Shown: piece after piece, positions 1 through 6,741 of the stretch
Position numbering within the stretch: position 1 is the first letter of the stretch
How the letters are laid out: each line of letters starts with the position of its first letter
Assembly: GCA_937885165.1 (NCBI GenBank)
Contig: CAKZZJ010000179.1
Location: 1 to 7,797 of the forward strand
Direction of reading: 5' to 3'
DNA: 7,797 bases
Source: an uncultured Caryophanales bacterium
GTDB lineage: Bacteria; Bacillota_I; Bacilli_A; Acholeplasmatales; Anaeroplasmataceae
Position numbers and translations under genes: made by a program
The notes under the pieces: generated by a model
Seen by the model: only the letters and a program-made list of their open reading frames with translations
What the model was told of the DNA's origin: nothing
Database searches by the model: none

Positions 1-140
1 GGATATAATGGAAAAAATAATATTCGAATCATAGATTGCAACGTGATTAATTTTTAATATATTAAGATACTTTTATATTATTCATAAAAATCTTATGGTA
101 GTAGATGATTATTAATTCTAACATTATTATATTTATGATT

Positions 141-173
141 AAAAAAATAAAAATAAGCACATTTTTGTGCTTA
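141..173 (-). terminator. Rho-independent terminator of the five-gene operon
   Basis: A perfect 8-bp stem (154-161 with 166-173, TAAGCACA/TGTGCTTA) closes a four-base loop. On the minus strand it is followed by a long T-rich run (TTTTTATTTTTTT, 141-153). The stem uses the rnhB stop codon TAA (171-173) as part of its 5' arm, so transcription would end immediately behind the gene. The opposite strand also has a short T run after the hairpin (175-178), so weak bidirectional use is possible. This is read directly from the sequence. Confidence 0.9.
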
Positions 174-824
174 ATTTTCATCATCAAATAGTGACATTTG
201 TTTATAATTTGAATAATATTTTGATACAGGATAATATGTTTTTCTGTGAATCTTGCATGGGCCTAATTTCTCTAGAGCCTCAAAATGCATTTTCGTTCCA
301 TATCCTTTATTATGACTAAAACCATAATTTGGATATTTAATATCCATCTTATCCATATAATTATCTCTTACTACTTTAGCAATAATAGATGCTGCAGCAA
401 CACTTTGTGAATTAGCATCACCATGTATCATAGCCTCATATTTAATATCTAAATCACCAAGTGGCATAGCATCAGTAATTATATAATCAGGTTTTATTTT
501 TAATTCATTTATCGCTTTTAGCATTCCCATTTTGGTTGCGGTAAAGATATTATATTTATCAATTTCTTCTTCACTTACAAAAACAACTTTATAATCAAGT
601 GCGTTTTTCACAATTATTTTGTATAATTCTTCTCTTTTAGCTTTTGTTAATTGTTTAGAATCGTTGATATCATCTATCCTTAAAAATTCAGGTAATATGC
701 AGGCACAAACAACACACGGTCCAGCAAGAGGGCCTCTTCCTGCTTCATCAATGCCACAAATACTATGAAATCCTAAATCATGTAAATCATTATCAACTTT
801 GTAGATATCTTTCATATCTTTCAT
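171..824 (-). CDS. rnhB: Ribonuclease HII
   Basis: RNase HII cuts the RNA strand of RNA:DNA hybrids and nicks at ribonucleotides misincorporated into DNA; it is cytoplasmic. The 217-residue product has the family signature GIDEAGRGPLAGP (catalytic D26, E27), the DSKQLT motif, a third acid in ITDAM (D118), the GDANSQSVAAASIIAKV block and a fourth acid in VVRD (D154), which gives the complete DEDD set. The conserved IHR..YYPV segment follows. Length is normal. I chose the ATG at 824 because GGGAG lies 8 bases upstream; an in-frame ATG at 860 would add 12 residues but has no Shine-Dalgarno. The start overlaps the end of rbgA by 32 bases, suggesting coupled translation; rbgA-rnhB adjacency is common in Bacillota. 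The C-terminus ends in QMSLF plus an acidic tail, resembling a sliding-clamp-binding peptide (see findings). Identity is secure. Confidence 0.97.
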   Translation of the reverse strand: MKDMKDIYKVDNDLHDLGFHSICGIDEAGRGPLAGPCVVCACILPEFLRIDDINDSKQLTKAKREELYKIIVKNALDYKVVFVSEEEIDKYNIFTATKMGMLKAINELKIKPDYIITDAMPLGDLDIKYEAMIHGDANSQSVAAASIIAKVVRDNYMDKMDIKYPNYGFSHNKGYGTKMHFEALEKLGPCKIHRKTYYPVSKYYSNYKQMSLFDDEN

Positions 825-1659
825 AACTGATTCTCCCAATTTTAAGTGATCTAATATCATTTAATACTAAATTTATGGCTCTATTGTAATCAATATTGCC
901 ACCTTTAATAAGCATCCCTTTTTTTATAGCTATATCATTAATTATATCTATATTATTATCTTTTATATAATCTAAATTATATCTTTTTATAAGTTCATCT
1001 TTATAATTGATTTTTATAAAATCTAAAGCCTTTAATACAACATCCTCGATATTTAAAATATCGTCCTTTATCGCTCCGCATATTGCAAGATTATATCCAA
1101 TATCAGGCTCAAATTTAGGCCATAAGATACCTGGCGTATCAAGTAGATAAAGAGTATCTGTTGCCTTAATCCATGATATTTGTTTTGTAACGCCTGGCTT
1201 ATTACCAACATTAGCTTTTTTCTTATTGGATAAAGAATTGATTAATGTTGATTTTCCGACATTAGGTATTCCGATAATTAAAGCTTTAATGTAAGTATCA
1301 TTTAATCCTCTTTTTTTTCTTTTTTCAAATTCATCTTTTAAAGCTAATTTTGAAAATTTATCTATCTTATTGAAATTATATTTATTGATAGAATCAATAT
1401 CTAAAGCGATTATATTGTTCTTTTTATAATAATCTATCCATTCTTTGGTAACTAAAGGATCAGCAAGGCTCGCTTTATTAAGAAGTATTAGCCTTGGCTT
1501 ATTTCCAATAATTTCAGATACCATAGGATTAGCTGAAGAATAAGGGATTCTTGCATCAAGAAGTTCAATTACTAAATCAACTAGTTTAATTTCACTAATC
1601 AGTTCTCTTTTAGCTTTGGCCATATGGCCAGGATACCAATTAATTCTCTCTTCTGACAT
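793..1659 (-). CDS. rbgA: Ribosome biogenesis GTPase RbgA (YlqF)
   Basis: RbgA is a circularly permuted GTPase needed for late assembly of the 50S ribosomal subunit in Bacillota. In the 288-residue product the G motifs appear in the permuted order: G4 LLNKAS (N61-S64), G1 GIPNVGKST (130-138), G2 Thr in PGVT (T158), G3 DTPG (174-177). The N-terminus INWYPGHMAKAKRE is the hallmark of this family, and the length is typical. The ATG at 1659 is preferred because AGGTGA lies just upstream and the family motif begins right after it; a TTG at 1683 in frame would add eight residues with no support. The Shine-Dalgarno overlaps the TGA stop of the signal peptidase gene, and the intergenic gap is four bases, so translation is probably coupled. 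The C-terminal 100 residues form the helical region expected for 50S binding. Identity is secure. Confidence 0.97.
   Translation of the reverse strand: MSEERINWYPGHMAKAKRELISEIKLVDLVIELLDARIPYSSANPMVSEIIGNKPRLILLNKASLADPLVTKEWIDYYKKNNIIALDIDSINKYNFNKIDKFSKLALKDEFEKRKKRGLNDTYIKALIIGIPNVGKSTLINSLSNKKKANVGNKPGVTKQISWIKATDTLYLLDTPGILWPKFEPDIGYNLAICGAIKDDILNIEDVVLKALDFIKINYKDELIKRYNLDYIKDNNIDIINDIAIKKGMLIKGGNIDYNRAINLVLNDIRSLKIGRISYERYERYLQS
833..837 (-). promoter_or_regulatory. Shine-Dalgarno site deciding the rnhB start
   Basis: GGGAG on the minus strand, 8 bases before the ATG at 824-822, lies inside the 3' end of rbgA. It supports the 824 start over the upstream in-frame ATG at 860, which has only AT-rich sequence ahead of it. 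Confidence 0.75.
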
Positions 1660-1663
1660 ATTA

Positions 1664-1669
1664 TCACCT
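1664..1669 (-). promoter_or_regulatory. Shine-Dalgarno site of rbgA overlapping the upstream stop codon
   Basis: The minus strand reads ACT AGG TGA TAAT ATG. AGGTGA contains the TGA stop of the signal peptidase gene and serves as the ribosome site for the ATG at 1659. This stop-within-SD arrangement favours translational reinitiation and fixes the rbgA start. Confidence 0.75.
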
Positions 1670-2575
1670 AGTAAAAAATTCAAATTTAGGATAAATTCTT
1701 ACAAATACTTTGCCATAAATAGATGAACTATCTATAAGGCCGAAATATCTTGAATCATATGAATTATTGATGTTATCGCCTAAAACAAGGAATCTATTTT
1801 CCGGAACAACAAACTGATATCTCTGACTTATTTTTGAAAATAATTCATCAATTAAACTTATTTCTTTTTTTCCTATAGTTTCAGATATATCGTTAATAAG
1901 CTTTAAATCATAATCTATTGATAATCTAAAATATTGATAATGAATTAGACTTACACCTTCTATTAATTTGCCATTTACATAACATTTATCATTAAGGGCA
2001 TCAAAAGATATTATATCACCTGGTACAGCTTTTATTCTTTTTATAAAGAATCTTTCATCTTCTTTATCTGTATATTTTGTCGCATCAAATACAATAATAT
2101 CATCAACCTTAGGTTCATAATATAAATTAAATGTAACTACACTATCATTAGTCTGAAATGTCGGTGACATAGATTCACCATCAACTGCACATGGTGTAAT
2201 AATAAATATCATTATAAAGAATAAAATTGAAAATATCTTAAATATAAACATAAATAAATCATATTTTTTATCTATATTATAAGCTTTTATAACCCAATTA
2301 CTTTTGATTATTTGTCCTTCTATCATCCATATAGATAATATAGAATAAAAGAAAACAACAAAATCTAAGGATACAAAAAATATGATTATTGTTACATATT
2401 TAAATACTGATGCGAAGCTACCAACTAAATTGTTATAAGTTTGAAGTCTTTGTAAATGCGCAGATGTAAAAATAAACATAGCTAAAAAGATTACTTCAGT
2501 AATCGCAATTTTTAGCATGAAATTGTCTTTTTTAATAGGCTTTTCAAAATCCTTGTATTTCTTTTTTTTGCGCAT
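1664..2575 (-). CDS. lepB: Type I signal peptidase with a multi-helix N-terminus
   Basis: Type I signal peptidase removes signal peptides from exported proteins at the outer face of the membrane. The catalytic half is clear: box B VDGESMSPTF with nucleophile S135, box D FFIKRIKAVPGD with general base K179, and box E VLGDNINNSYDSRYFGLI (266-281). The 303-residue protein is longer than the usual 170-200 residues of Gram-positive enzymes because about 130 residues precede box B. They hold a Lys-rich cytoplasmic start (MRKKKK) and three hydrophobic stretches, roughly 21-40, 58-85 and 106-129; only the last is the normal signal anchor. A 45-residue insertion rich in charged residues (about 208-252) lies between boxes D and E. 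The ATG start has AGAGG 14 bases upstream, which is unusually far, but no better start is visible. It lies 17 bases behind the translocase gene. Family is certain; the role of the extra helices is unknown. Confidence 0.95.
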   Translation of the reverse strand: MRKKKKYKDFEKPIKKDNFMLKIAITEVIFLAMFIFTSAHLQRLQTYNNLVGSFASVFKYVTIIIFFVSLDFVVFFYSILSIWMIEGQIIKSNWVIKAYNIDKKYDLFMFIFKIFSILFFIMIFIITPCAVDGESMSPTFQTNDSVVTFNLYYEPKVDDIIVFDATKYTDKEDERFFIKRIKAVPGDIISFDALNDKCYVNGKLIEGVSLIHYQYFRLSIDYDLKLINDISETIGKKEISLIDELFSKISQRYQFVVPENRFLVLGDNINNSYDSRYFGLIDSSSIYGKVFVRIYPKFEFFTR

Positions 2576-2592
2576 TAATTATAATTAAACCT

Positions 2593-4872
2593 CTAATCAA
2601 GTTCTAATATTTTTCTAAGTTCATAAGTATCAACCAATATTTCTCTTGGTTTATTACCATTCTTTTCTGATACAACACCTAATTCCTGAAGTTGATTTAC
2701 AATTCTATGGGCTCTATTGAAGCCTAAATTGAAATTAGTCTGTATCGCATTTATTGAACAGTTGTTTGTTTGAATGCAAAATTGACCGATATCATATAAT
2801 AATTCAGGAGTTGCATCCATCAAATCTTTTCCACCACCAACTGTTGTAGTGGCATTCTTTGAATTGATTTTATTTCTTAAATCTGCATCAGTAAACATAA
2901 ATTCTTTGTGATATTTTGAAGAAATATAATTACAGATACTTTCAATCTCATCATCAGCAATATATGCACCTTGGGCTCTTTGTGGTACATCATTATTTTT
3001 AATAAGCATGTCGCCTCTTCCAAGCAATGTTTCAGCCCCACCTTCATCAAGTATTACGCTTGAGTTAGTAAAATCAGCCACTTTGAAAGCAATTCTACAC
3101 GGAATATTAGATTTGATAGTACCATTTACTACATCTGTTGTAGGTCTTTGTGTAGCAAGCATTACGTGGATACCTGCAGCTCTTGCTTTTTGAGCAAGTC
3201 TGATTATACATTCATTTGCTTCATCTTTACACTGCATAATTAAATCATTAAATTCATCGATAACTATTACAATATATGGCATTGGCTCCATTTCTGGATT
3301 TTTTTCACATTTTTTCTGGTAATCTTCTAGACTCTTTACACGGGCTTGAGCTAATCTTTCAAATCTCTTTTCCATCTCTTCTACTGCCCACTTTAAGGCT
3401 TCTGTAGCTTCTTCTGCATTATCTAATACAGGACAAACAAGATGAGGGATCTCTTGATAGAATGAAAGCTCTACTTTCTTTGGATCGATTAATATCAATC
3501 TTAAATTATCTGGTGAGTTCTTTAAAAGTAATGATATTAAAATAGTATTGATACATACAGATTTACCAGATTTAGTCGCACCAGCAATTATAGCATGTGG
3601 CATTTCAGTAATATCCTGTCTAACATTATTACCATAAATATCTTTACCTAATGATACATTAAGTGGTTTCCCGTCATTAATAAAATCTTCATCGATAATT
3701 TCACTAAATAATACTGTATCACGTTTGTCGTTAGGAACTTCTACACCAACAGTATTTCTTCCAGGAATCGGAGTAAGAATTCTTATTGATTTAGATTTTA
3801 AATTCATCTGCAGGTTTTCAGTAATTTGATTTACTTTTTTAACATTAACTCCGCTTGATAATAATATTTCATACAATGTAAATGAAGGCCCCTTTATATA
3901 ATTGATTACTTCACCACTTATATTAAATGAAACTAGTGTATCATTAATTATATCTTTCTTTTCTTCAAGCCATATTGGATGTTCTTCAAATTTAGTTTTA
4001 GTCTTAACTAAAATATTATCATAAGGTATATCATACGGTATAATTTCTAGATTTACTTCATCAGTTTCTACCTTATTTTCTATAACATTGATAGTTTCAA
4101 TATCTTCAACTTTAAAATCATCTGAACTAATTTCATTATTATTGATAGCTGCATTAGATTTACCATCTAATGCTTCATTTCCTTTAAATCTATCTTCTAA
4201 TTCATCATTCTTAATTTCTTCTATAACATCATCTTCTTGATCTTCTTTTATTTCATTAAAATCAAGATCATCTTCAAAAATGAATTTAGGAAGATTTTCT
4301 TGTTTTCTTTTTACTAATGAATCAATATCATTATTCTTAATGATATCTTCATGTTCCGGGGTAATTTTTACATCAAAATCAGTATTTTCATTAATGATAT
4401 CGTTTTTGTTTTCATTAACAGGTTCTTTTTCTTCAACAATAATCTCCTTATTGATATCATCTATTGTCTCAATAAATGATATTTTTGATTTTTTCTTTTC
4501 TACTTCTTTATGATTAATTGTCTTTCTTTTTACTTCAGTTTTTGTCTCATAACCAGTAATTTCATCAATTTTCTTATTGTTAAGTACTTGATATTCATAA
4601 TATACAGTACCATATTTTTTGATAAGGTCTTCTCTTGACATATGCTTATCTTCTTCTTTTCTTGCAAAATCAAGTCTTTCATCAATATTTTCAGTACCGG
4701 TATTATCGATATATGTCTGCTTATCAAGAACCTGAGATCCAAAAAAAGGACTCGCAACAGGGCCGCCGGAAAATGCATTTCTACCCATTACATGTTCTTT
4801 TGGACGATAAACCTGATATATTTTAAAATCATCTTCATCGATTTCAATTTCAATTGTCTTGTTCTTCTTCAA
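2593..4872 (-). CDS. FtsK/SpoIIIE-family DNA translocase without membrane domain
   Basis: This ATP-driven hexameric motor pumps double-stranded DNA and clears the chromosome from the division septum. Domains in order (759 residues): a soluble N-terminal part (1-125) with no transmembrane helix; a very acidic low-complexity linker (about 130-280); the alpha domain (about 295-390, with TPIPGRNTVGVEVPN); the RecA-like motor with Walker A GATKSGKS (431-438), LIDPK (461-465), Walker B VIVIDE (535-540), LATQRPTTDVV and GGAETLLGRGDML; and a C-terminal winged-helix gamma domain (about 686-748, ending KPREILVD) that reads oriented chromosomal sequences. FtsK and SpoIIIE normally have four N-terminal helices; lack of them recalls the cytosolic Bacillus paralogue SftA, so I give no symbol. 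The start is a TTG at 4872 with AAAGGAG ten bases upstream; it overlaps the preceding membrane-protein gene by 23 bases. Motor identity is certain; the exact subfamily is open. Confidence 0.95.
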   Translation of the reverse strand: MKKNKTIEIEIDEDDFKIYQVYRPKEHVMGRNAFSGGPVASPFFGSQVLDKQTYIDNTGTENIDERLDFARKEEDKHMSREDLIKKYGTVYYEYQVLNNKKIDEITGYETKTEVKRKTINHKEVEKKKSKISFIETIDDINKEIIVEEKEPVNENKNDIINENTDFDVKITPEHEDIIKNNDIDSLVKRKQENLPKFIFEDDLDFNEIKEDQEDDVIEEIKNDELEDRFKGNEALDGKSNAAINNNEISSDDFKVEDIETINVIENKVETDEVNLEIIPYDIPYDNILVKTKTKFEEHPIWLEEKKDIINDTLVSFNISGEVINYIKGPSFTLYEILLSSGVNVKKVNQITENLQMNLKSKSIRILTPIPGRNTVGVEVPNDKRDTVLFSEIIDEDFINDGKPLNVSLGKDIYGNNVRQDITEMPHAIIAGATKSGKSVCINTILISLLLKNSPDNLRLILIDPKKVELSFYQEIPHLVCPVLDNAEEATEALKWAVEEMEKRFERLAQARVKSLEDYQKKCEKNPEMEPMPYIVIVIDEFNDLIMQCKDEANECIIRLAQKARAAGIHVMLATQRPTTDVVNGTIKSNIPCRIAFKVADFTNSSVILDEGGAETLLGRGDMLIKNNDVPQRAQGAYIADDEIESICNYISSKYHKEFMFTDADLRNKINSKNATTTVGGGKDLMDATPELLYDIGQFCIQTNNCSINAIQTNFNLGFNRAHRIVNQLQELGVVSEKNGNKPREILVDTYELRKILELD

Positions 4873-5791
4873 TTTCCATCTTCTCCTTTAGCCTCTCATA
4901 TTCATCAAATATGGATTCATAATCATTATTTTTAATATCTTCTGATGTAAATATCTTCTTCTTTAATTCATAATTTGAATCCATAATTTCAGAAGTTTCA
5001 TCTGTGATATTTTCATCTAATTTTATTTTGGCATCATTAAAATCTGATGCTATTTCATCTATAAGTTCATCAATTGATGAATCATCAAAAATAATATCAT
5101 CATCAGTAAATTTTTTACTGTAGATTTTATATGATTCTTCACCTACAACCTCAATTAATATGAGATATAATTTATTTAATACTACACTTAAAGTATTATC
5201 GATTATTCCTTTTCTAACCCACCATATTGGATTTATCGCATTAAGAATCTTCTTGCCTACAGATGTAGCTTTTTTTACATACATACCTACTTCATAAACT
5301 TTAGAATCAGTAATTCTATCTGTTGTGTTTTTAGTATAAAATAATGTAGATAATTTGAATCTTTTAAAGTATCTCAAACCTTTTTTATCTAAAATATCAT
5401 TTAATCTTTTTTCTACATAACCAAATAACATTATTAGTTCATCTATTGATATTTCAAGAAGAGGATATTTACTATTAGGATAATATCTTGATGCGATAGC
5501 GTATATTAAATCTTTTAAAATAAGAGATAATTGTTTAGTCTTAGTTCTCTCTCCTCTAAGTGATTTATTTTTAAATTCATTTTTAGCAATCTCTATTAAT
5601 TCTTTTACTTCTGATATTTTTAAATCATCATTTTCAGTTTTAATGATAAATTTTTTAGATTTTAATGATGATAATACAAAAATTAGATAAATTAAAATGG
5701 CTAGAACAACACCTAAACCAACACCAATAAAGAAACTTATTAACATTTTAAAATCAAAGTTAATTCCCCATAGTGTAAATAAAAACATCAT
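4850..5791 (-). CDS. Single-pass membrane protein of unknown function, first gene of the operon
   Basis: I do not recognise this 313-residue protein. It has one clear transmembrane helix at 17-41, rich in Gly, Val, Leu and Ile, then a basic SLKSKK stop-transfer, so most of the chain is probably cytoplasmic. The middle (about 55-225) looks helical and well folded, with a distinctive NPIWWVRKGI stretch (187-196) and an amphipathic segment LYLILIEVVGEE (208-219). The last 85 residues are strongly acidic, with many Asp, Glu and Asn, much like the linker of the next protein. The two ATG codons at 5791 and 5788 both follow GAGG (5796-5799), at 4 and 7 bases; either could be used. Its 3' end overlaps the TM-less DNA translocase by 23 bases, so the two are likely co-translated, and it could tether the motor to the membrane; that is inference. 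A relation to DUF697/YcjF-like membrane proteins crossed my mind but I cannot support it. Confidence 0.85.
   Translation of the reverse strand: MMFLFTLWGINFDFKMLISFFIGVGLGVVLAILIYLIFVLSSLKSKKFIIKTENDDLKISEVKELIEIAKNEFKNKSLRGERTKTKQLSLILKDLIYAIASRYYPNSKYPLLEISIDELIMLFGYVEKRLNDILDKKGLRYFKRFKLSTLFYTKNTTDRITDSKVYEVGMYVKKATSVGKKILNAINPIWWVRKGIIDNTLSVVLNKLYLILIEVVGEESYKIYSKKFTDDDIIFDDSSIDELIDEIASDFNDAKIKLDENITDETSEIMDSNYELKKKIFTSEDIKNNDYESIFDEYERLKEKMEIEEEQDN
4883..4889 (-). promoter_or_regulatory. Shine-Dalgarno site for the TTG start of the translocase
   Basis: AAAGGAG on the minus strand ends 10 bases before TTG 4872-4870, inside the upstream coding sequence. The next in-frame ATG is 28 codons further on, so this strong site supports initiation at the rare TTG codon. 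Confidence 0.6.
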
Positions 5792-5807
5792 TAAACCTCA
5801 TCTTATA

Positions 5808-5836
5808 ATTATAATCTAAATCTTTAAATTATTAAA
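5808..5836 (-). promoter_or_regulatory. Candidate promoter of the five-gene operon
   Basis: On the minus strand TTTAAT (5836-5831) and a perfect TATAAT (5813-5808) are separated by 17 bases, about 17 bases before the first start codon. The -10 is ideal and the -35 weak. In sequence this AT-rich such matches arise by chance, but no gap elsewhere in the operon is large enough for another intergenic promoter. Confidence 0.5.
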
Positions 5837-5846
5837 GCAAAATTTA

Positions 5847-5875
5847 TTGAAATATAAATTATAATAATTTATAAT
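5847..5875 (+). promoter_or_regulatory. Candidate promoter of the HAD-like gene
   Basis: TTGAAA (5847-5852) and TATAAT (5870-5875) are spaced by 17 bases, close to the sigma-70/sigma-A consensus. Transcription would begin near 5882, just before the AGAGG ribosome site, leaving a very short leader. It diverges from the operon promoter within the same 102-base gap. Confidence 0.55.
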
Positions 5876-5893
5876 TTCTATAAAGAGGCAGTT

Positions 5894-6112
5894 ATGTATA
5901 CTTTAATTTATGATTTTGATGGCACATTTAAAAATCCAAAAGGTTTAAAGTCATCGGCAGTTAATACCTTAAAAAAATTTTTAAATGATAAAGAAAATAG
6001 AATACTTATTTTATCAGAAGCTCCTATTGAAGAACTTATTTCTTATACTGCGCCATTAAATTTAAATGTTGATTTCATTTGTGTTTCAACTTTTGCGGTA
6101 TTGGCTGCATAA
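5894..6112 (+). pseudogene. Truncated HAD-superfamily (Cof-like) hydrolase, 5' fragment
   Basis: HAD hydrolases are cytoplasmic phosphatases acting on small phosphorylated molecules. The 72-residue frame begins MYTLIYDFDGTF, with motif I nucleophile D7 and general acid D9, followed by a helix and a hydrophobic strand ending in the motif II Ser (ILILSEAP, S41). The following part (LNLNVDFICVS) still fits the family, where an Asn-Gly-Ala motif usually comes next. Instead, from about residue 66 the text becomes TFAVLAA and stops. Cof-type members are about 250-290 residues, so the cap domain and motifs III and IV are missing. The start is sound: AGAGG lies five bases before ATG and a good promoter lies upstream. 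The loss of family likeness coincides with the jump in base composition near 6088, so the gene is cut at a junction, either by assembly error or by real recombination. Which of these is true cannot be told here. Confidence 0.7.
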
Positions 6113-6642
6113 TTTACGCCTTTGGGACCTAAATCTATGACTTTACCGATTTCTTCCCTTATCGCTTTAATAGCTGCCCCTTCTTCCAACGCGACATCAC
6201 GTACTACTAAACGAGGTGCATGATAGTCATATTGACGGGCTGCCCTTGATATGATTGTGTTTGCCGCTCCTGATCCGTCTGACCATGGATAAGCCAAATA
6301 TTGTTTATAGGCAACTGTTCTGTTAACAACGGAAGTATATAAATCTTCCACCTCTTTCAAATATTTGTTGTAATGTTCCAACACAGACGGTTCTACTGAG
6401 GCGAATTGGCTTTGTTTAAGAACTTTATTTGCATAAAATTCTAAATTCTTAAGACTATGCTGTACAGATTCAATGTCTTTCGTGAGTTTTGTTACAAGTT
6501 CTTCAGGTACCGTAGCTCTTGCTTTGATAGCCTGTTGTTCTGCCGCTGTGGGCACTGTCTGTGCAAAAAGTTGACCGCAATTTGAGAAAACAAACACGCA
6601 ACTCAACATTAAGCACAAACACTTTTTCATTTTTTCTTTCAT
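6043..6642 (-). CDS. Small secreted protein of unknown function; 3' end probably not native
   Basis: I do not recognise this 199-residue product. The N-terminus is a signal peptide: a Lys-rich start (MKEKMKK), a Cys- and Leu-rich hydrophobic core (8-22), and a likely signal-peptidase-I site after LFA (residue 27). The Cys at 22 is not in a good lipobox (FSNC), so a lipoprotein is less likely. The mature part is mostly helical and charged, with a Tyr-rich middle (YNKYLKEVEDLY) and no catalytic motif I can name. AAGGAG lies seven bases before the ATG, so the start is firm. GC content is clearly above that of the genes to the left. The last ~14 residues (after about K184) are antisense to the HAD fragment and probably foreign, so the true C-terminus may have been lost at the junction near 6088. 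Confidence 0.7.
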   Translation of the reverse strand: MKEKMKKCLCLMLSCVFVFSNCGQLFAQTVPTAAEQQAIKARATVPEELVTKLTKDIESVQHSLKNLEFYANKVLKQSQFASVEPSVLEHYNKYLKEVEDLYTSVVNRTVAYKQYLAYPWSDGSGAANTIISRAARQYDYHAPRLVVRDVALEEGAAIKAIREEIGKVIDLGPKGVNYAANTAKVETQMKSTFKFNGAV

Positions 6643-6681
6643 AAGTAGTCTCCTTGAGCATTTTGCCCTACATCCAATAAA

Positions 6682-6710
6682 ATTTTAAGCCTTTACCTTT
6701 AGTTTAACAA
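6682..6710 (-). promoter_or_regulatory. Candidate promoter of the small secreted-protein gene
   Basis: On the minus strand TTGTTA (6710-6705) and TAAAAT (6687-6682) are separated by 17 bases, with about 39 bases from the -10 to the ATG at 6642. Both hexamers are near consensus and the spacing is ideal. It implies the gene can be transcribed separately from the gene at 6771. Confidence 0.45.
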
Positions 6711-6741
6711 GTGAATTTAGACCCATTACTTGTTTTAATTT

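Noticed and set aside
1..57. Open + strand frame at the left edge (GYNGKNNIRIIDCNVINF then TAA)
   Set aside because: It could be the tail of a convergent gene, but 18 codons in AT-rich sequence are not enough to tell it from chance. Bases 58-140 show no supportable feature either.
825..860. Alternative ATG start of rnhB at 860
   Set aside because: There is only AT-rich sequence upstream and no Shine-Dalgarno; the ATG at 824 has GGGAG at good spacing.
1047..1063. Near-perfect palindrome CGATATTT-A-AAATATCG
   Set aside because: It lies within the rbgA coding sequence (EDILNIED) and has only a one-base centre, so it is not a usable hairpin; AT-rich palindromes of this size are expected by chance.
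1660..1683. Alternative TTG start of rbgA at 1683
   Set aside because: No ribosome site precedes it, while the ATG at 1659 has AGGTGA and begins at the family's usual N-terminus.
3008..3193. 61-codon + strand frame inside the DNA translocase gene
   Set aside because: It lies antisense to the conserved motor domain, with no ribosome site and no recognisable product.
4280..4935. Several short + and - strand frames (77, 82, 63 and 97 codons) opposite or within the 5' part of the translocase gene
   Set aside because: They are by-products of the repetitive Asp/Glu/Lys-rich coding sequence; their translations are Ser/Phe/Ile-rich strings with no domain or start signal.
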